Positions 1-7,664 of a stretch of 64,000 nt of DNA are shown piece by piece. Source of the stretch: Halorubrum distributum JCM 10118 (lineage in GTDB: Archaea > Halobacteriota > Halobacteria > Halobacteriales > Haloferacaceae); NCBI RefSeq assembly GCF_000337335.1, contig NZ_AOJN01000023.1, forward strand, positions 50,627-114,626. The letters are read 5' to 3'. A model generated the notes under the pieces. The model was not told where the DNA came from. It did not search any database and worked only from the letters and a program-made list of their open reading frames with translations. Made by a program: the position numbers and the translations under genes. Numbering within the stretch: position 1 is the stretch's first letter; each line of letters opens with the position of its first letter.

Positions 1-375
1 GCGTCAGACTGGGGCAAGACCGGGAACAAGAAGCTCCACTCGTGGGCGTTCGACCGCATCTACCAGTACCTCGAATACAAAGGCGAGATGCGGGGTGTAG
101 AGGTACTGAAAGAGAACGAGTGGAACACCTCGAAAACGTGTTCACGATGTGGAGACGACACGAAATCGAACCGTGTCGAACGTGGCCTGTACGTCTGTTC
201 GTCGTGCGAGTTGGTAGCCAACGCAGATTGTAACGGGGCGGAGAATATGCGTCAGAAGATAACTCCGAGTCCTCACGGCGAGGATAGGAGTAACGGCTGT
301 GTGGCACAGCCATCGACATACTTGTTCGACCGCGAGAGCGGGACGTTTCACACGAGAGAACAGGTCGTGTCGTAG
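1..375 (+). CDS. tnpB: TnpB, RNA-guided nuclease of IS200/IS605 elements (C-terminal part)
   Basis: Open from the window edge with no start visible; 124 residues remain. TnpB proteins are RuvC-like nucleases guided by an RNA made from the element's right end; they bias element maintenance by cutting empty donor sites. A four-cysteine zinc ribbon is visible (C47xxC50 and C66xxC69 of the fragment), followed at once by the third RuvC aspartate (D76) in the family motif NADCNGAENM. The 48 residues after D76 are a normal haloarchaeal tail. The frame is intact up to the TAG stop. Activity cannot be judged without the N-terminal RuvC-I aspartate and RuvC-II glutamate, which lie outside the window. 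Confidence 0.85.
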   Translation, partial: ASDWGKTGNKKLHSWAFDRIYQYLEYKGEMRGVEVLKENEWNTSKTCSRCGDDTKSNRVERGLYVCSSCELVANADCNGAENMRQKITPSPHGEDRSNGCVAQPSTYLFDRESGTFHTREQVVS

Positions 376-407
376 ACCAGCAAATATCCCACCTGCGATA
401 CGGGAAG

Positions 408-427
408 CCTCTCCGTTTACGGCGAGG
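408..427. repeat. subterminal hairpin of the IS right end
   Basis: CCTCTCCG (408-415) and CGGCGAGG (420-427) pair at seven of eight positions around the loop TTTA. It lies about 30 bases after the tnpB stop. In this family the right-end hairpin serves as the TnpA site and as the 3' part of the TnpB guide RNA. If this element makes such an RNA, its guide would begin just past about position 430, inside the 3' end of the neighbouring gene. Confidence 0.5.
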
Positions 428-433
428 AGGATG

Positions 434-889
434 TCACCCGGACAGCTCCCGTTTCGCCTTCCGCGCCCGCTCGGACATCTCTCCGTTGCCGTCGACGTCC
501 GCGAGCGTCTCGATCGCCTCCAGCTTCCGGACCGAGTCGTCGAGGAACGAGAGCACGTCGCCGGTGTAGGCGTACACCATGTAATCGTCGGTCATCACGT
601 CGACGATGGCCTGCGGGCCGAGCCCCTCGGCGCGCAGTTCGAGGACGTAGCGCATGAACTTCTCCTCGGGATGGCCGCAGTAGGGGTTCGAGTCGCAGTC
701 GCAGTCGAGGAAGTCCTCGGCGAAGTCGAGGACGCGGTCGCGGGTCGTCTCGTCGAGCTTCGAGAGGCCGTCGCCGGTGAAAAGCAGGTCGAGGGTGGCG
801 CCGGCGAACGCCCCCTTCGGGATGTTCGCCTCCAGCTGGGAGGCGAGTTGCCGGTGGTTTTTCACGTAGATCTTGTCGGTGAAGGCCAC
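434..889 (-). CDS. conserved haloarchaeal protein (DUF5814-like)
   Basis: 151 residues, acidic, no membrane segment and no signal peptide. The central part holds a cysteine-rich stretch, DCDCDSNPYCGH, which may bind metal, followed by a helical region (EEKFMRYVLELRAEGLG) and MTDDYMVYAY. I recall a conserved haloarchaeal family with this start and cysteine motif (possibly DUF5814), but its function is not known to me. The ATG at 889 gives the conserved start MAFTDKIYVKNH. The stop codon sits directly at the right end of the neighbouring insertion element, so the element probably inserted just downstream without truncating the protein. The C-terminus looks natural. Confidence 0.75.
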   Translation of the reverse strand: MAFTDKIYVKNHRQLASQLEANIPKGAFAGATLDLLFTGDGLSKLDETTRDRVLDFAEDFLDCDCDSNPYCGHPEEKFMRYVLELRAEGLGPQAIVDVMTDDYMVYAYTGDVLSFLDDSVRKLEAIETLADVDGNGEMSERARKAKRELSG

Positions 890-1048
890 AGTTACGCTCC
901 GATACGCCGCGGATCCTGAAAAGCGGCGCGGTGATCGGAGCAGCGCGCGACCCGTCGGCCGGACGCTCCGTCCCGGACGCCACTCGATGCCACGCCCGTC
1001 CGGGAGTCGTAACCGTTATTTACCGAAGCGGGGTACTTTGCGACGCGT

Positions 1049-1122
1049 GTCCGGGTTAGGGTAGTGGACTATCCTTCAGCCTTGTGGAGGCTGAGACGCG
1101 GGTTCGATTCTCGCACCCGGAC
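1049..1122 (+). tRNA. tRNA-His(GTG)
   Basis: The cloverleaf is complete: acceptor TCCGGGT (1050-1056) pairs perfectly with ACCCGGA (1115-1121). The anticodon arm is CAGCC/GGCTG with loop TTGTGGA, giving anticodon GTG. The T arm is GCGGG/CTCGC with loop TTCGATT. The G at 1049 is the extra G-1 of tRNA-His and faces C73 at 1122, so the identity pair is encoded in the DNA. CCA is not encoded. A TATA-like TTATTTA lies at 1016-1022 and a T run follows the gene from 1124. Confidence 0.97.
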
Positions 1123-1150
1123 CTTTTCGCGAAACGTGACGACGAACCGA

Positions 1151-1885
1151 TTAGAACTCGATCCGCTCGCCGTCCTCCGGAACCAGCACGTCCTCGGTCT
1201 CCGCCCGAAGCTCCTCGCGCGAGAGCAGGCAGTGGTTGATCGCCTCCATGTGGACCACGGCGACCGCGGCGTCGGTGGCCTCGCGCACGGCGGTCACGTC
1301 GTTGACGCCCATCGTGATCGGCTCGCCCTCGTTGAACCGCGCCGCGCCGCCGTTGAGGAGGACCGCGTCGGGCTCGAACCGCGCGAGCGTCTCCGCGACG
1401 GGCTCGTACCAGACCGTGTCGCCGGCGAGGTACAGCGTCTCGGCGCCCTCGAAGACGAACCCGGAGACGGGGCCCATCTGCTCGGCCAACTCCCCGTGTC
1501 CGTGGCGGCCGGGCGTCCGGCGGAGCGTGACGCCGTCGAACGAGGCCGTCTCCTCGACCGGTCGCACGTCGGTGAAGCCGTCCTCGACGAACGCGTCCTC
1601 TTCGGCCGGCTGGCAGAACAGCGGCACGTCCGCGTCGAGCTCCGCTGCCGCCGCCTCGTCGAAGTGGTCCGGGTGGCGGTGGGTGACGACCACCGCGTCG
1701 TGCGTGAGATCGACCTCGGGCATCGAGACGAGCGGGTTGTTCCGGTCGTTCGGAGTGTTATCGATCGGGGGCAGCGCGCCCCGCGAGGCGAACAGCGGAT
1801 CGACGAGGAAGGACGTCTCGTCCACGGTCGCGAGGACCGTGGCGTTGCGGGCGAGGGTGACGTCGAGGTCGGCGTCTGTCGGCAT
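1151..1885 (-). CDS. MBL-fold metallo-hydrolase (UlaG-like)
   Basis: 244 residues. The metallo-beta-lactamase signature is complete: THRHPDH supplies H69, H71, D73 and H74, AGDT supplies the bridging aspartate, and a C-terminal HMEAINHC supplies a further histidine. The short insert-free layout resembles the UlaG/YtnP-like branch of zinc hydrolases rather than RNase Z or beta-CASP enzymes. The substrate cannot be read from the sequence. It is cytoplasmic with no signal peptide. The gene stands alone, with its 3' end facing tRNA-His. Confidence 0.88.
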   Translation of the reverse strand: MPTDADLDVTLARNATVLATVDETSFLVDPLFASRGALPPIDNTPNDRNNPLVSMPEVDLTHDAVVVTHRHPDHFDEAAAAELDADVPLFCQPAEEDAFVEDGFTDVRPVEETASFDGVTLRRTPGRHGHGELAEQMGPVSGFVFEGAETLYLAGDTVWYEPVAETLARFEPDAVLLNGGAARFNEGEPITMGVNDVTAVREATDAAVAVVHMEAINHCLLSREELRAETEDVLVPEDGERIEF

Positions 1886-2067
1886 ACCTCTCTTTCGGGG
1901 AGCCGCGGGTTGTGACTTGTGGCGCGCTCACTCGGCGCACGCGGCGGCGAACTCGCGGCACGCACGCTCGAACGCCGCCGATACGGGCTCTCTTCGGCGT
2001 CGACGCGGCCGGCCGCCGCTCCGCTCACGGGCGAGTTTTATTCCGATGGGAGGAGATCCCTCGGAGT

Positions 2068-2274
2068 ATGACCGAACCCCACAGGCGTCTGAACCGACGG
2101 GACGCGATTCGGGCCGACGCGGCGGTAGAGGCCGGATTTCTCAGCGCTCTCGATGGGTGTCCCGATCGCCACGGCACCGCGTTTGAGGAGGGGTTCGAGG
2201 GCGGACTCGGCGGTCGAGCGATCGGTCCCGAGCGCGACGCCGACGAACTCGCGGCGTGCGTCGGGCGGCGATGA
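2068..2274 (+). CDS. small hypothetical protein overlapping a membrane gene
   Basis: 68 residues beginning MTEPHRRLNRRD, rich in arginine and glutamate; no family recognised. Support: TTTTATT at 2036-2042 places the transcript start only a few bases before the ATG, so the message would be near-leaderless. The stop codon also overlaps the next start as ATGA (2271-2274), the arrangement of translationally coupled genes. Codon usage is less extreme than in the neighbours. It could instead be a leader ORF that sets translation of the downstream membrane protein. Confidence 0.5.
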   Translation: MTEPHRRLNRRDAIRADAAVEAGFLSALDGCPDRHGTAFEEGFEGGLGGRAIGPERDADELAACVGRR

Positions 2275-3347
2275 CCGGTCCGGCGGGGGCGACGTCGGGC
2301 ACGGACGACGCTCCCGACGCCGACAGCAGCGCGGACACCGCCGACACGATGCGCGAGCGCGCCGGCGAGAACCGGGTGAAGCTCTGGCTGCTGTTGCGCG
2401 CGAACCGGCTCGTCGTCGCGGCGGTCCTGACGTTCGCCGTCTTCGTCGCGTTCGTCGCCGTCGCGGTCGCGCTCTCGCCGTCGCTCGCGACGAAGGTCGG
2501 CGCGAGCGACCCGATCGAGACGCTGTTCGCGTCGATGATCACGGCGATCGTCACCGGGGCGACCCTCGTCGTCACGATCGGACAGCTCGTGCTCACGCAG
2601 GAGAACGGCCCGCTCGGCGACCAGCGGGAGCGCATGGACGACACGCTCGCGGTCCGGGACGACATCGCGGACCTGACCGACGGGCCGACGCCCACGGACC
2701 CGGCCGCGTTCCTCGACGCGATCCTCGGCGCCGCGGCGGGGCACGCCCAAGACCTCCGCGACTCGGTGGACGACGAGGGAGACGACGCCGACGGGTCGGG
2801 CCGGGACGCGCTCCGAGCGGAGGTCGACGACCTCGTGACGGGACTCACCGAGAACGCCGACGCGGTTCGCGGCCAGCTCGACGGCGCCGAGTTCGGCTCC
2901 TTCGACGTCGTCTTCGCCGCGCTCAACTTCGACTACGGCCCGAAGATCGGACAGATCGAGCGCATCGCCGCCGACCACGACGAGGCGCTCACCGACGACG
3001 AACGGGGACGCCTCGGGGAGCTGAAAGCGACCGTGTCGCTGTTCGGGCCCGCCCGCGAGCACGTCAAGACGCTGTACTTCCAGTGGGCGCTGATCGACCT
3101 CTCGCGGCTCATCCTGTACGCCGCGGTGCCGGCGCTGGTCGTCGCGGGCCTCATGCTCACGGCGGTCGACGCCGGGACGTTCCCGGGTCGCACCCTCGGC
3201 GTCGACCACGTGACGCTCGCCGTCGGGGGCGCGTTCGCGGTCGCGCTCCTCCCGTTCTCGCTTTTCGTCTCCTATCTGCTCCGCGTGCTCACCCTCGCGA
3301 AGCGCACGCTCGCCATCGGGCCGCTGGTGTTGCGCGACTCGGAGTGA
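2271..3347 (+). CDS. four-pass membrane protein of unknown function
   Basis: 358 residues. The first 35 residues are acidic and disordered. Hydrophobic segments lie near residues 45-68 (LVVAAVLTFAVFVAFVAV) and 88-112. A soluble, very acidic helical domain spans about 115-260, and two further membrane segments lie near 280-302 and 312-338. The domain between the pairs would face one side of the membrane. I do not recognise a named family; similar proteins occur in haloarchaea. The ATG at 2271, overlapping the upstream stop, was chosen over a start five codons earlier because the overlap indicates coupling. Confidence 0.8.
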   Translation: MTGPAGATSGTDDAPDADSSADTADTMRERAGENRVKLWLLLRANRLVVAAVLTFAVFVAFVAVAVALSPSLATKVGASDPIETLFASMITAIVTGATLVVTIGQLVLTQENGPLGDQRERMDDTLAVRDDIADLTDGPTPTDPAAFLDAILGAAAGHAQDLRDSVDDEGDDADGSGRDALRAEVDDLVTGLTENADAVRGQLDGAEFGSFDVVFAALNFDYGPKIGQIERIAADHDEALTDDERGRLGELKATVSLFGPAREHVKTLYFQWALIDLSRLILYAAVPALVVAGLMLTAVDAGTFPGRTLGVDHVTLAVGGAFAVALLPFSLFVSYLLRVLTLAKRTLAIGPLVLRDSE

Positions 3348-3396
3348 GCTCGCTGTCGCTCTCGAACGTGCGGGACGCTCGGACGCGTCAGAATGT

Positions 3397-3410
3397 CGCC
3401 CGCGACACTA
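3397..3410 (+). repeat. left direct repeat flanking the DUF433/DUF5615 cassette
   Basis: CGCCCGCGACACTA occurs here and again at 4162-4175 in the same orientation, each preceded by AATGT. It lies about 90 bases before the antitoxin gene. Confidence 0.75.
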
Positions 3411-3422
3411 CCGGACGAAAAT

Positions 3423-3432
3423 CTACTAGTAG
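3423..3432. promoter_or_regulatory. palindrome upstream of the antitoxin gene
   Basis: CTACTAGTAG is a perfect 10-base palindrome about 70 bases before the antitoxin ATG. DNA-binding antitoxins often repress their own operon, so it could be an operator. The TATA-like stretch nearest the start (about 3473-3480) is some 40 bases further on, which weakens the case. Confidence 0.3.
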
Positions 3433-3501
3433 GCTCGGTGGAAGTAAATGGGGTGAATTCCGGCCCAGACGTTCAAGTATGGTGGCGGCGTAGCGTACTG
3501 T

Positions 3502-3783
3502 ATGAGCCAGGTGACGAGACGTATCGTACAGGAACTTCATGACGAACCGCATCTCGAAGGCAGACGGATTACTGTTCAGTTCATCAAAGAACAGATCGAA
3601 GAGCGGGAGCTCGACCCGAGAACAGTCGCCGATCGCCACGATCTAGACGTAGCTGATGTCTATCGAGCGCTCACGTACTACCACGACCATCCCGAGGAGA
3701 TGCGTACGGTTGAACGCCAGCGGCGATCTGCGATTGAAGACCACGATCACCTGACGACAGACCCCGACGACGTGCGTGGCTGA
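3502..3783 (+). CDS. DUF433-type antitoxin of a toxin-antitoxin pair
   Basis: 93 residues. The central region (EELELDPRTVADRHDLDVADVYRALTYYHDHPEEM in outline) matches the DUF433 pattern: a short helix-turn-helix in which a period-like helix is followed by an ADVYRALTYYHDHP segment. DUF433 proteins are usually paired with DUF5615 PIN-like toxins, and exactly such a gene follows with a one-base overlap (TGATG). The role is presumably to bind and neutralise the toxin and to repress the operon. Base composition is visibly less GC-rich than the neighbours, and direct repeats flank the pair, which suggests acquisition as a cassette. Confidence 0.8.
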   Translation: MSQVTRRIVQELHDEPHLEGRRITVQFIKEQIEERELDPRTVADRHDLDVADVYRALTYYHDHPEEMRTVERQRRSAIEDHDHLTTDPDDVRG

Positions 3784-4124
3784 TGGGGTATCGAATTCTC
3801 GCAGACGAAAACGTTGAGCAGGCGACGATCAATTATCTGCGGAAACTCGGTCACGATGTCGAGTGGGTCGGCGATGTCGAGGAGCTCGATCTCGGCGCTG
3901 ACGACAGGGCGATCGCTACGTACGGACGCGAGACGAACCGTCTCGTTCTCACCCAAGATGACGACTTCTTTACTCAGTTCGACATCGAAGATACTGCTGG
4001 AATCCTCTTTCAGAAGGATCAGACGCTTTCGGCCCGAGAGGTAGGAGATGTCGTGCACGAACTCTCCGAGCATATCGACCAGTCCGACGTGACGCTCGAA
4101 TACGTGAGTCGAAACTGGCTGTAG
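3783..4124 (+). CDS. DUF5615 PIN-like toxin
   Basis: 113 residues. The opening GYRILADENV carries the first acidic residues of the PIN-like (Mut7-C related) fold. LVLTQDDDFF supplies the second conserved aspartate cluster, and GILFQKD follows, all hallmarks of DUF5615. Such proteins are predicted Mg-dependent ribonucleases; the substrate is unknown. It overlaps the antitoxin stop by one base, so translation is probably coupled. Low-GC codons (for example ATT, AAT, TTT) contrast with the surrounding genes. All visible acidic motifs are present, so the toxin looks intact. Confidence 0.82.
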   Translation: MGYRILADENVEQATINYLRKLGHDVEWVGDVEELDLGADDRAIATYGRETNRLVLTQDDDFFTQFDIEDTAGILFQKDQTLSAREVGDVVHELSEHIDQSDVTLEYVSRNWL

Positions 4125-4161
4125 AACTGACGTTAGGAACCAATAGCATAGTCGAAATGTA

Positions 4162-4175
4162 CGCCCGCGACACTA
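4162..4175 (+). repeat. right direct repeat flanking the DUF433/DUF5615 cassette
   Basis: Second copy of CGCCCGCGACACTA, preceded by AATGTA, about 40 bases after the toxin stop. It matches the repeat at 3397-3410 in sequence and orientation. The rest of 4176-4395 is GC-rich with no convincing gene. Confidence 0.75.
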
Positions 4176-4395
4176 ACGACCGGTCTCATCTCCGGCGGCG
4201 TGCCGCGTCGACCGGGAAACCCTCGTGGCGGGCGGTCGCCTGCGCGGCGACGGGCGGGTCGCGTCAGCGACCGATGTAGCGCGCCTGGGTTCTCCGCGCT
4301 GTCATCGCTCCCATCGGGGAGTACTCGGGCGGGGACTAATGGCGCGCGCTCGACGGTAGCCGCCCGGCGCGTTTAAAAGGTCCGCTGGGAGACCG

Positions 4396-6081
4396 TCACT
4401 CTCGTTTTTCGCTGCCACCGACGCTGATCGTGTCCGCTTCCGGCTCCTGCGGTTCCGACACGGAGACGGGGTCGATCCCGCGTCGATTGGCGTCGAACTC
4501 GGAGAGCAGATAGACGAGCGCGACGAGTATCAGGACCCCGACCGGGAGCAGCACGAACGGCGTGATCCCGAGGAAGCCCCACACGAGCAGCAACGCCACC
4601 GAGACGAGCCCCACGGTGACCGCGTAGTAGATCTGCGTGCGGACGTGGTCGATGAGGTCCGCGCCGGTGAACGTCGCGGACAGCACCGTCGTGTCGGAGA
4701 TAGGCGAGCTGTGGTCGCCGAAGATGGCCCCGGAGAAGATGACGCCGACCATCACCGCGACGAGGGTGTGCCCCTCCGCGCCGCCCCCGGTGACCTCCCA
4801 GGCGATGGGGACCGCGATGGGCGTCATGATCCCCATCGTCCCCCAAGAGGTCCCGGTCGAGAAGGCGATGAACCCGGCGACGACCATCACGAGCGCCGGG
4901 AGGACGGCCTGCGGGACCGTTCCGACCGTCGCCTCGGCGACGTACTGGCCCGTCTCCAGCGCGGAGATCACCTCGCCGATCCCCCACGCCAGCACGAGGA
5001 TCGACACCGCGGTGAGCATGATCCCGAACCCGTCGACGGTGTACTCAGTCGCGTCGCCGAAGCCGAAGACCCGGTAGACCTTTCCGAGGACGAACCCGGA
5101 CAACACCATGCCGAAGGCGCCGATCATCAGCGCGGTCGCGAAGTCCGCGTTGATGACCGCGTTCCACAGGCGGTCGCCCGCGCTCCCGAACTGGGCCGCC
5201 AGGAGGTCCGACAGGAAGCCGGTCGGCGCGAAGCCGCCGGACCAGAACGCGGTCGCGACCGTGACGACGATCAGGACGCCGACCGGCGCGAAGAAGTTGA
5301 TCAGCCGCGGCGTCGACGCCGGCGGCTCCCCCAGTTCGCCGGCCACGTCCTGCATCGGCTCCGCGCCCTCGCGGGTGACCCGCCCGGTCGTCCACGACCG
5401 GTGTTCGGCCGTCAGCATCTCGCCGTAGTCGCGACCCCACAGCACCACGATGGCGACCATCGCGATCGCGAGGATCGCGTACATGTTGAACGGAATAGAG
5501 GAGAGGAACACCTCGAAGGTGCTGGGCCGGTTCGCCTCGGCGACGCCCGCCTCCGCGTATCCCTCCTCGATCAGCGACAGCTGGAACGCGACCCACGAGG
5601 AGATCCCGAGCGTGGCGACGGGGGCGGCGGTGGAGTCGACGATGTACGAGAGCTTCTCGCGGGAGATCCGGAGCTGGTCGGAGACGTCCTTCATCGCCGA
5701 GCCGACGATTGCGGTGTTGGCGTAGTCGTCGAAGAAGAGGACGATCCCGAGCACCCACGCCGCCAGCCCCGCCTTGCGCTGCGTGTCGAGGCGCTCGATC
5801 GCCCAGTCGCGGATCGCGTACGTCCCGCCGAGGTTCCACACCAGCGCCACGCCGGAGCCGAGCAGCAGCGTGAACACGAGGATCGTCGCTTGGAACCCGT
5901 CGTCGGCGATGATCGCCGCCACGATCCAGTCGAACGTCTGGACGATCCCGAGCCCGCCCGTGTAGATAACGGCCCCCGACCAGATGCCGAGGAACAGCGA
6001 GAGGATCGCCTTGCGGGTGAGGATCGCCAGCGCGATGGCGAGCAGCGGCGGGACGATCGAGAGCGCTCCGAACTCGGACAT
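4396..6081 (-). CDS. Na+/H+ antiporter, NhaC family
   Basis: 561 residues with about a dozen hydrophobic segments and a short acidic cytoplasmic tail. The motif FFDDYANTAIVG and the later ISDTTVLSATFTGADLIDH, with GTSWGTMGIMTP between them, are characteristic of the NhaC superfamily. Members exchange Na+ for H+ or swap organic anions at the plasma membrane. Exporting Na+ would suit a halophile, but the exact substrate is not proven. A TTTTAAATAT box (6104-6113, minus strand) lies about 27 bases before the ATG at 6081. I therefore prefer MSEFGALSI as a leaderless start over an in-frame ATG at 6105, which lies inside the box. Confidence 0.88.
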   Translation of the reverse strand: MSEFGALSIVPPLLAIALAILTRKAILSLFLGIWSGAVIYTGGLGIVQTFDWIVAAIIADDGFQATILVFTLLLGSGVALVWNLGGTYAIRDWAIERLDTQRKAGLAAWVLGIVLFFDDYANTAIVGSAMKDVSDQLRISREKLSYIVDSTAAPVATLGISSWVAFQLSLIEEGYAEAGVAEANRPSTFEVFLSSIPFNMYAILAIAMVAIVVLWGRDYGEMLTAEHRSWTTGRVTREGAEPMQDVAGELGEPPASTPRLINFFAPVGVLIVVTVATAFWSGGFAPTGFLSDLLAAQFGSAGDRLWNAVINADFATALMIGAFGMVLSGFVLGKVYRVFGFGDATEYTVDGFGIMLTAVSILVLAWGIGEVISALETGQYVAEATVGTVPQAVLPALVMVVAGFIAFSTGTSWGTMGIMTPIAVPIAWEVTGGGAEGHTLVAVMVGVIFSGAIFGDHSSPISDTTVLSATFTGADLIDHVRTQIYYAVTVGLVSVALLLVWGFLGITPFVLLPVGVLILVALVYLLSEFDANRRGIDPVSVSEPQEPEADTISVGGSEKRE

Positions 6082-6143
6082 AGCGTGCGAGTACCACGCA
6101 CCCATATTTAAAAGGGATCACCGAGCGACGGAGAACGCACGAC

Positions 6144-6216
6144 CGCGACCGGATCGCACCGGCCCGCGAGCGCGACCGGACCGCACGGCCCGCGGGCGCG
6201 ACCGGACCGCGACCGG
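6144..6216 (+). repeat. imperfect GC-rich tandem repeat
   Basis: A unit of about 27 bases starting CGCGACCGGA is repeated: 6144-6170, 6171-6196 with one base deleted, and a partial copy 6197-6216. It lies between the divergent nhaC-type gene and asd. No function is evident. Confidence 0.7.
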
Positions 6217-6270
6217 CGGTATCGACGCCTATCCGAACGCACTTACGTCCCTGTCACGGACCCACGCGCA

Positions 6271-7317
6271 ATGTCTGTCCGAGTAGGCATCCTCGGCGCG
6301 ACGGGCGCCGTGGGCCAGCGATTCATCCAGTTGCTCGACGACCACCCGACGTTCGACCTCGCCGCGGTCACGGCGAGCTCGGAGAGCGCGGGCGAGACGT
6401 ATCGCGAGGCGGCCAAGTGGCGCGTCGACACGCCCATCCCGGCGGACGTGGCCGGGATGGAGGTCGCGGAGACGACGCCCGCGGGCATCGCGGGCGACGA
6501 CGTCGACCTCCTCTTCTCCTCGCTCCCCTCGGGCGTCGCGGCCGAGGTCGAGCCGGCCTTCCTGGAGGAGGGGTACGTCGTCTCCTCGAACTCCTCGAAC
6601 GACCGGATGGCGGCGGACGTGCCGCTCACCATCCCGGAGATCAACCCCGACCACCTCGACCTGATCGAGGTCCAGCGCGACGAGCGGGGCTGGGACGGCG
6701 CCCTCGTGAAGAACCCGAACTGCTCGACGATCACGATGGTGCCGACGCTCGCGGCGATCGACGAGTTCGGCCTGGAGAGCGTCCGCGTCTCGACGCTTCA
6801 GGCCGTCTCGGGCGCCGGCTACTCCGGCGTCACCTCGATGGAGATCATCGACAACGCCATCCCGCACATCGGCGGCGAGGAGGAGAAGATGGAGACGGAG
6901 TCGCGCAAGCTGCTCGGCGAGTTCGACGGCGCCGAAGTCGCGCTCCACGACGCCGACGTGGCCGCCTCCTGTAACCGGATCCCCACGCTCGACGGCCACC
7001 TGGAGAACGTCTTCGCCGAGTTCGCCGACGACCCATCGCCGGCGGACCTCCGCGAGGCGATGCGCTCGTTCGAGGGCGTCGGCGACCTCCCGAGCTCGCC
7101 CGACCAGCTGATCAAGGTGTTCGGCGACGACGAGCCCGAACGCCCGCAGCCCCGCCTCGACCGCACGTACGCGGACGGGATGGGCATCGTCGCCGGCGGC
7201 GTCCAGTCGACGGACGCCGGCGCGAAGTACAACTGCCTCGCGCACAACACGATCCGCGGCGCGGCCGGCGCCTCCCTGCTCAACGGCGAACTGCTCGTCG
7301 AGGAAGGGTACGTCTGA
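6271..7317 (+). CDS. asd: aspartate-semialdehyde dehydrogenase
   Basis: 348 residues. It reduces aspartyl phosphate with NADPH to aspartate semialdehyde, the branch point to lysine, threonine and methionine. The N-terminal nucleotide-binding loop is GILGATGAVGQRF. The catalytic cysteine is C151 in KNPNCSTIT, and QAVSGAGYSG with the later histidine-containing ESRK segment fits the archaeal/fungal-type ASADH. The length is normal. A weak TATA-like sequence lies about 30 bases before the ATG. The gene is alone on its strand and other pathway genes are not adjacent. Confidence 0.95.
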   Translation: MSVRVGILGATGAVGQRFIQLLDDHPTFDLAAVTASSESAGETYREAAKWRVDTPIPADVAGMEVAETTPAGIAGDDVDLLFSSLPSGVAAEVEPAFLEEGYVVSSNSSNDRMAADVPLTIPEINPDHLDLIEVQRDERGWDGALVKNPNCSTITMVPTLAAIDEFGLESVRVSTLQAVSGAGYSGVTSMEIIDNAIPHIGGEEEKMETESRKLLGEFDGAEVALHDADVAASCNRIPTLDGHLENVFAEFADDPSPADLREAMRSFEGVGDLPSSPDQLIKVFGDDEPERPQPRLDRTYADGMGIVAGGVQSTDAGAKYNCLAHNTIRGAAGASLLNGELLVEEGYV

Positions 7318-7374
7318 GCAACTCGCGCGCCGACCGATACTCACTTTATTCTCCGCGTTCCGTTCGCCGACGCC

Positions 7375-7587
7375 ATGGCAGCGCCAACCGCGAAACGGTC
7401 CCTCCGCCGAGGCGTCGCCGTCCTCCTGATCCCGCTTTCGGGGGCGACGACGCTGCCGGACTTCGTCGAGTCCGCGCTCCCCGGCGTCTCTGACGCCGTC
7501 GGTATCGTGCTCTTCGTCGCCGCCGTCGCGTACCTCGTCGGGAGCGTCGGCAGGCAGGTGGCCGCGGCGGCCGACACGCCCCTGTAG
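7375..7587 (+). CDS. small membrane protein
   Basis: 70 residues. It starts with a basic stretch (KRSLRRG), a short hydrophobic segment follows, then PDFVESALPGVSDAV, and a clear membrane helix lies near residues 42-58 (GIVLFVAAVAYLVGSVG). ACTTTATT at about 7342-7349 sits close to 28 bases before the ATG, which supports a leaderless message. No family recognised. Strong third-position GC also supports coding. Confidence 0.6.
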   Translation: MAAPTAKRSLRRGVAVLLIPLSGATTLPDFVESALPGVSDAVGIVLFVAAVAYLVGSVGRQVAAAADTPL

Positions 7588-7664
7588 GCGGCTCCGGGCC
7601 GGGCTCGCCCGCACTGTCTCGGCGACCGAAGCGTTGAACAGGCGCGTCGCGGAACGGGTCTCGC

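Larger units (their letters stand above)
1..433 (+). mobile_element. right end of an IS200/IS605 (IS1341-type) element
   Basis: The window opens inside the element, so only its right part is visible: the C-terminal third of tnpB (1-375) and about 60 bases of terminal DNA. The terminal DNA carries an imperfect hairpin at 408-427, as expected for the subterminal hairpin recognised by TnpA in this family. No tnpA is visible, and many haloarchaeal members lack it. The exact right end cannot be fixed from one copy. It appears to lie at or within a few bases of the stop codon of the next gene (434-436). Confidence 0.7.
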
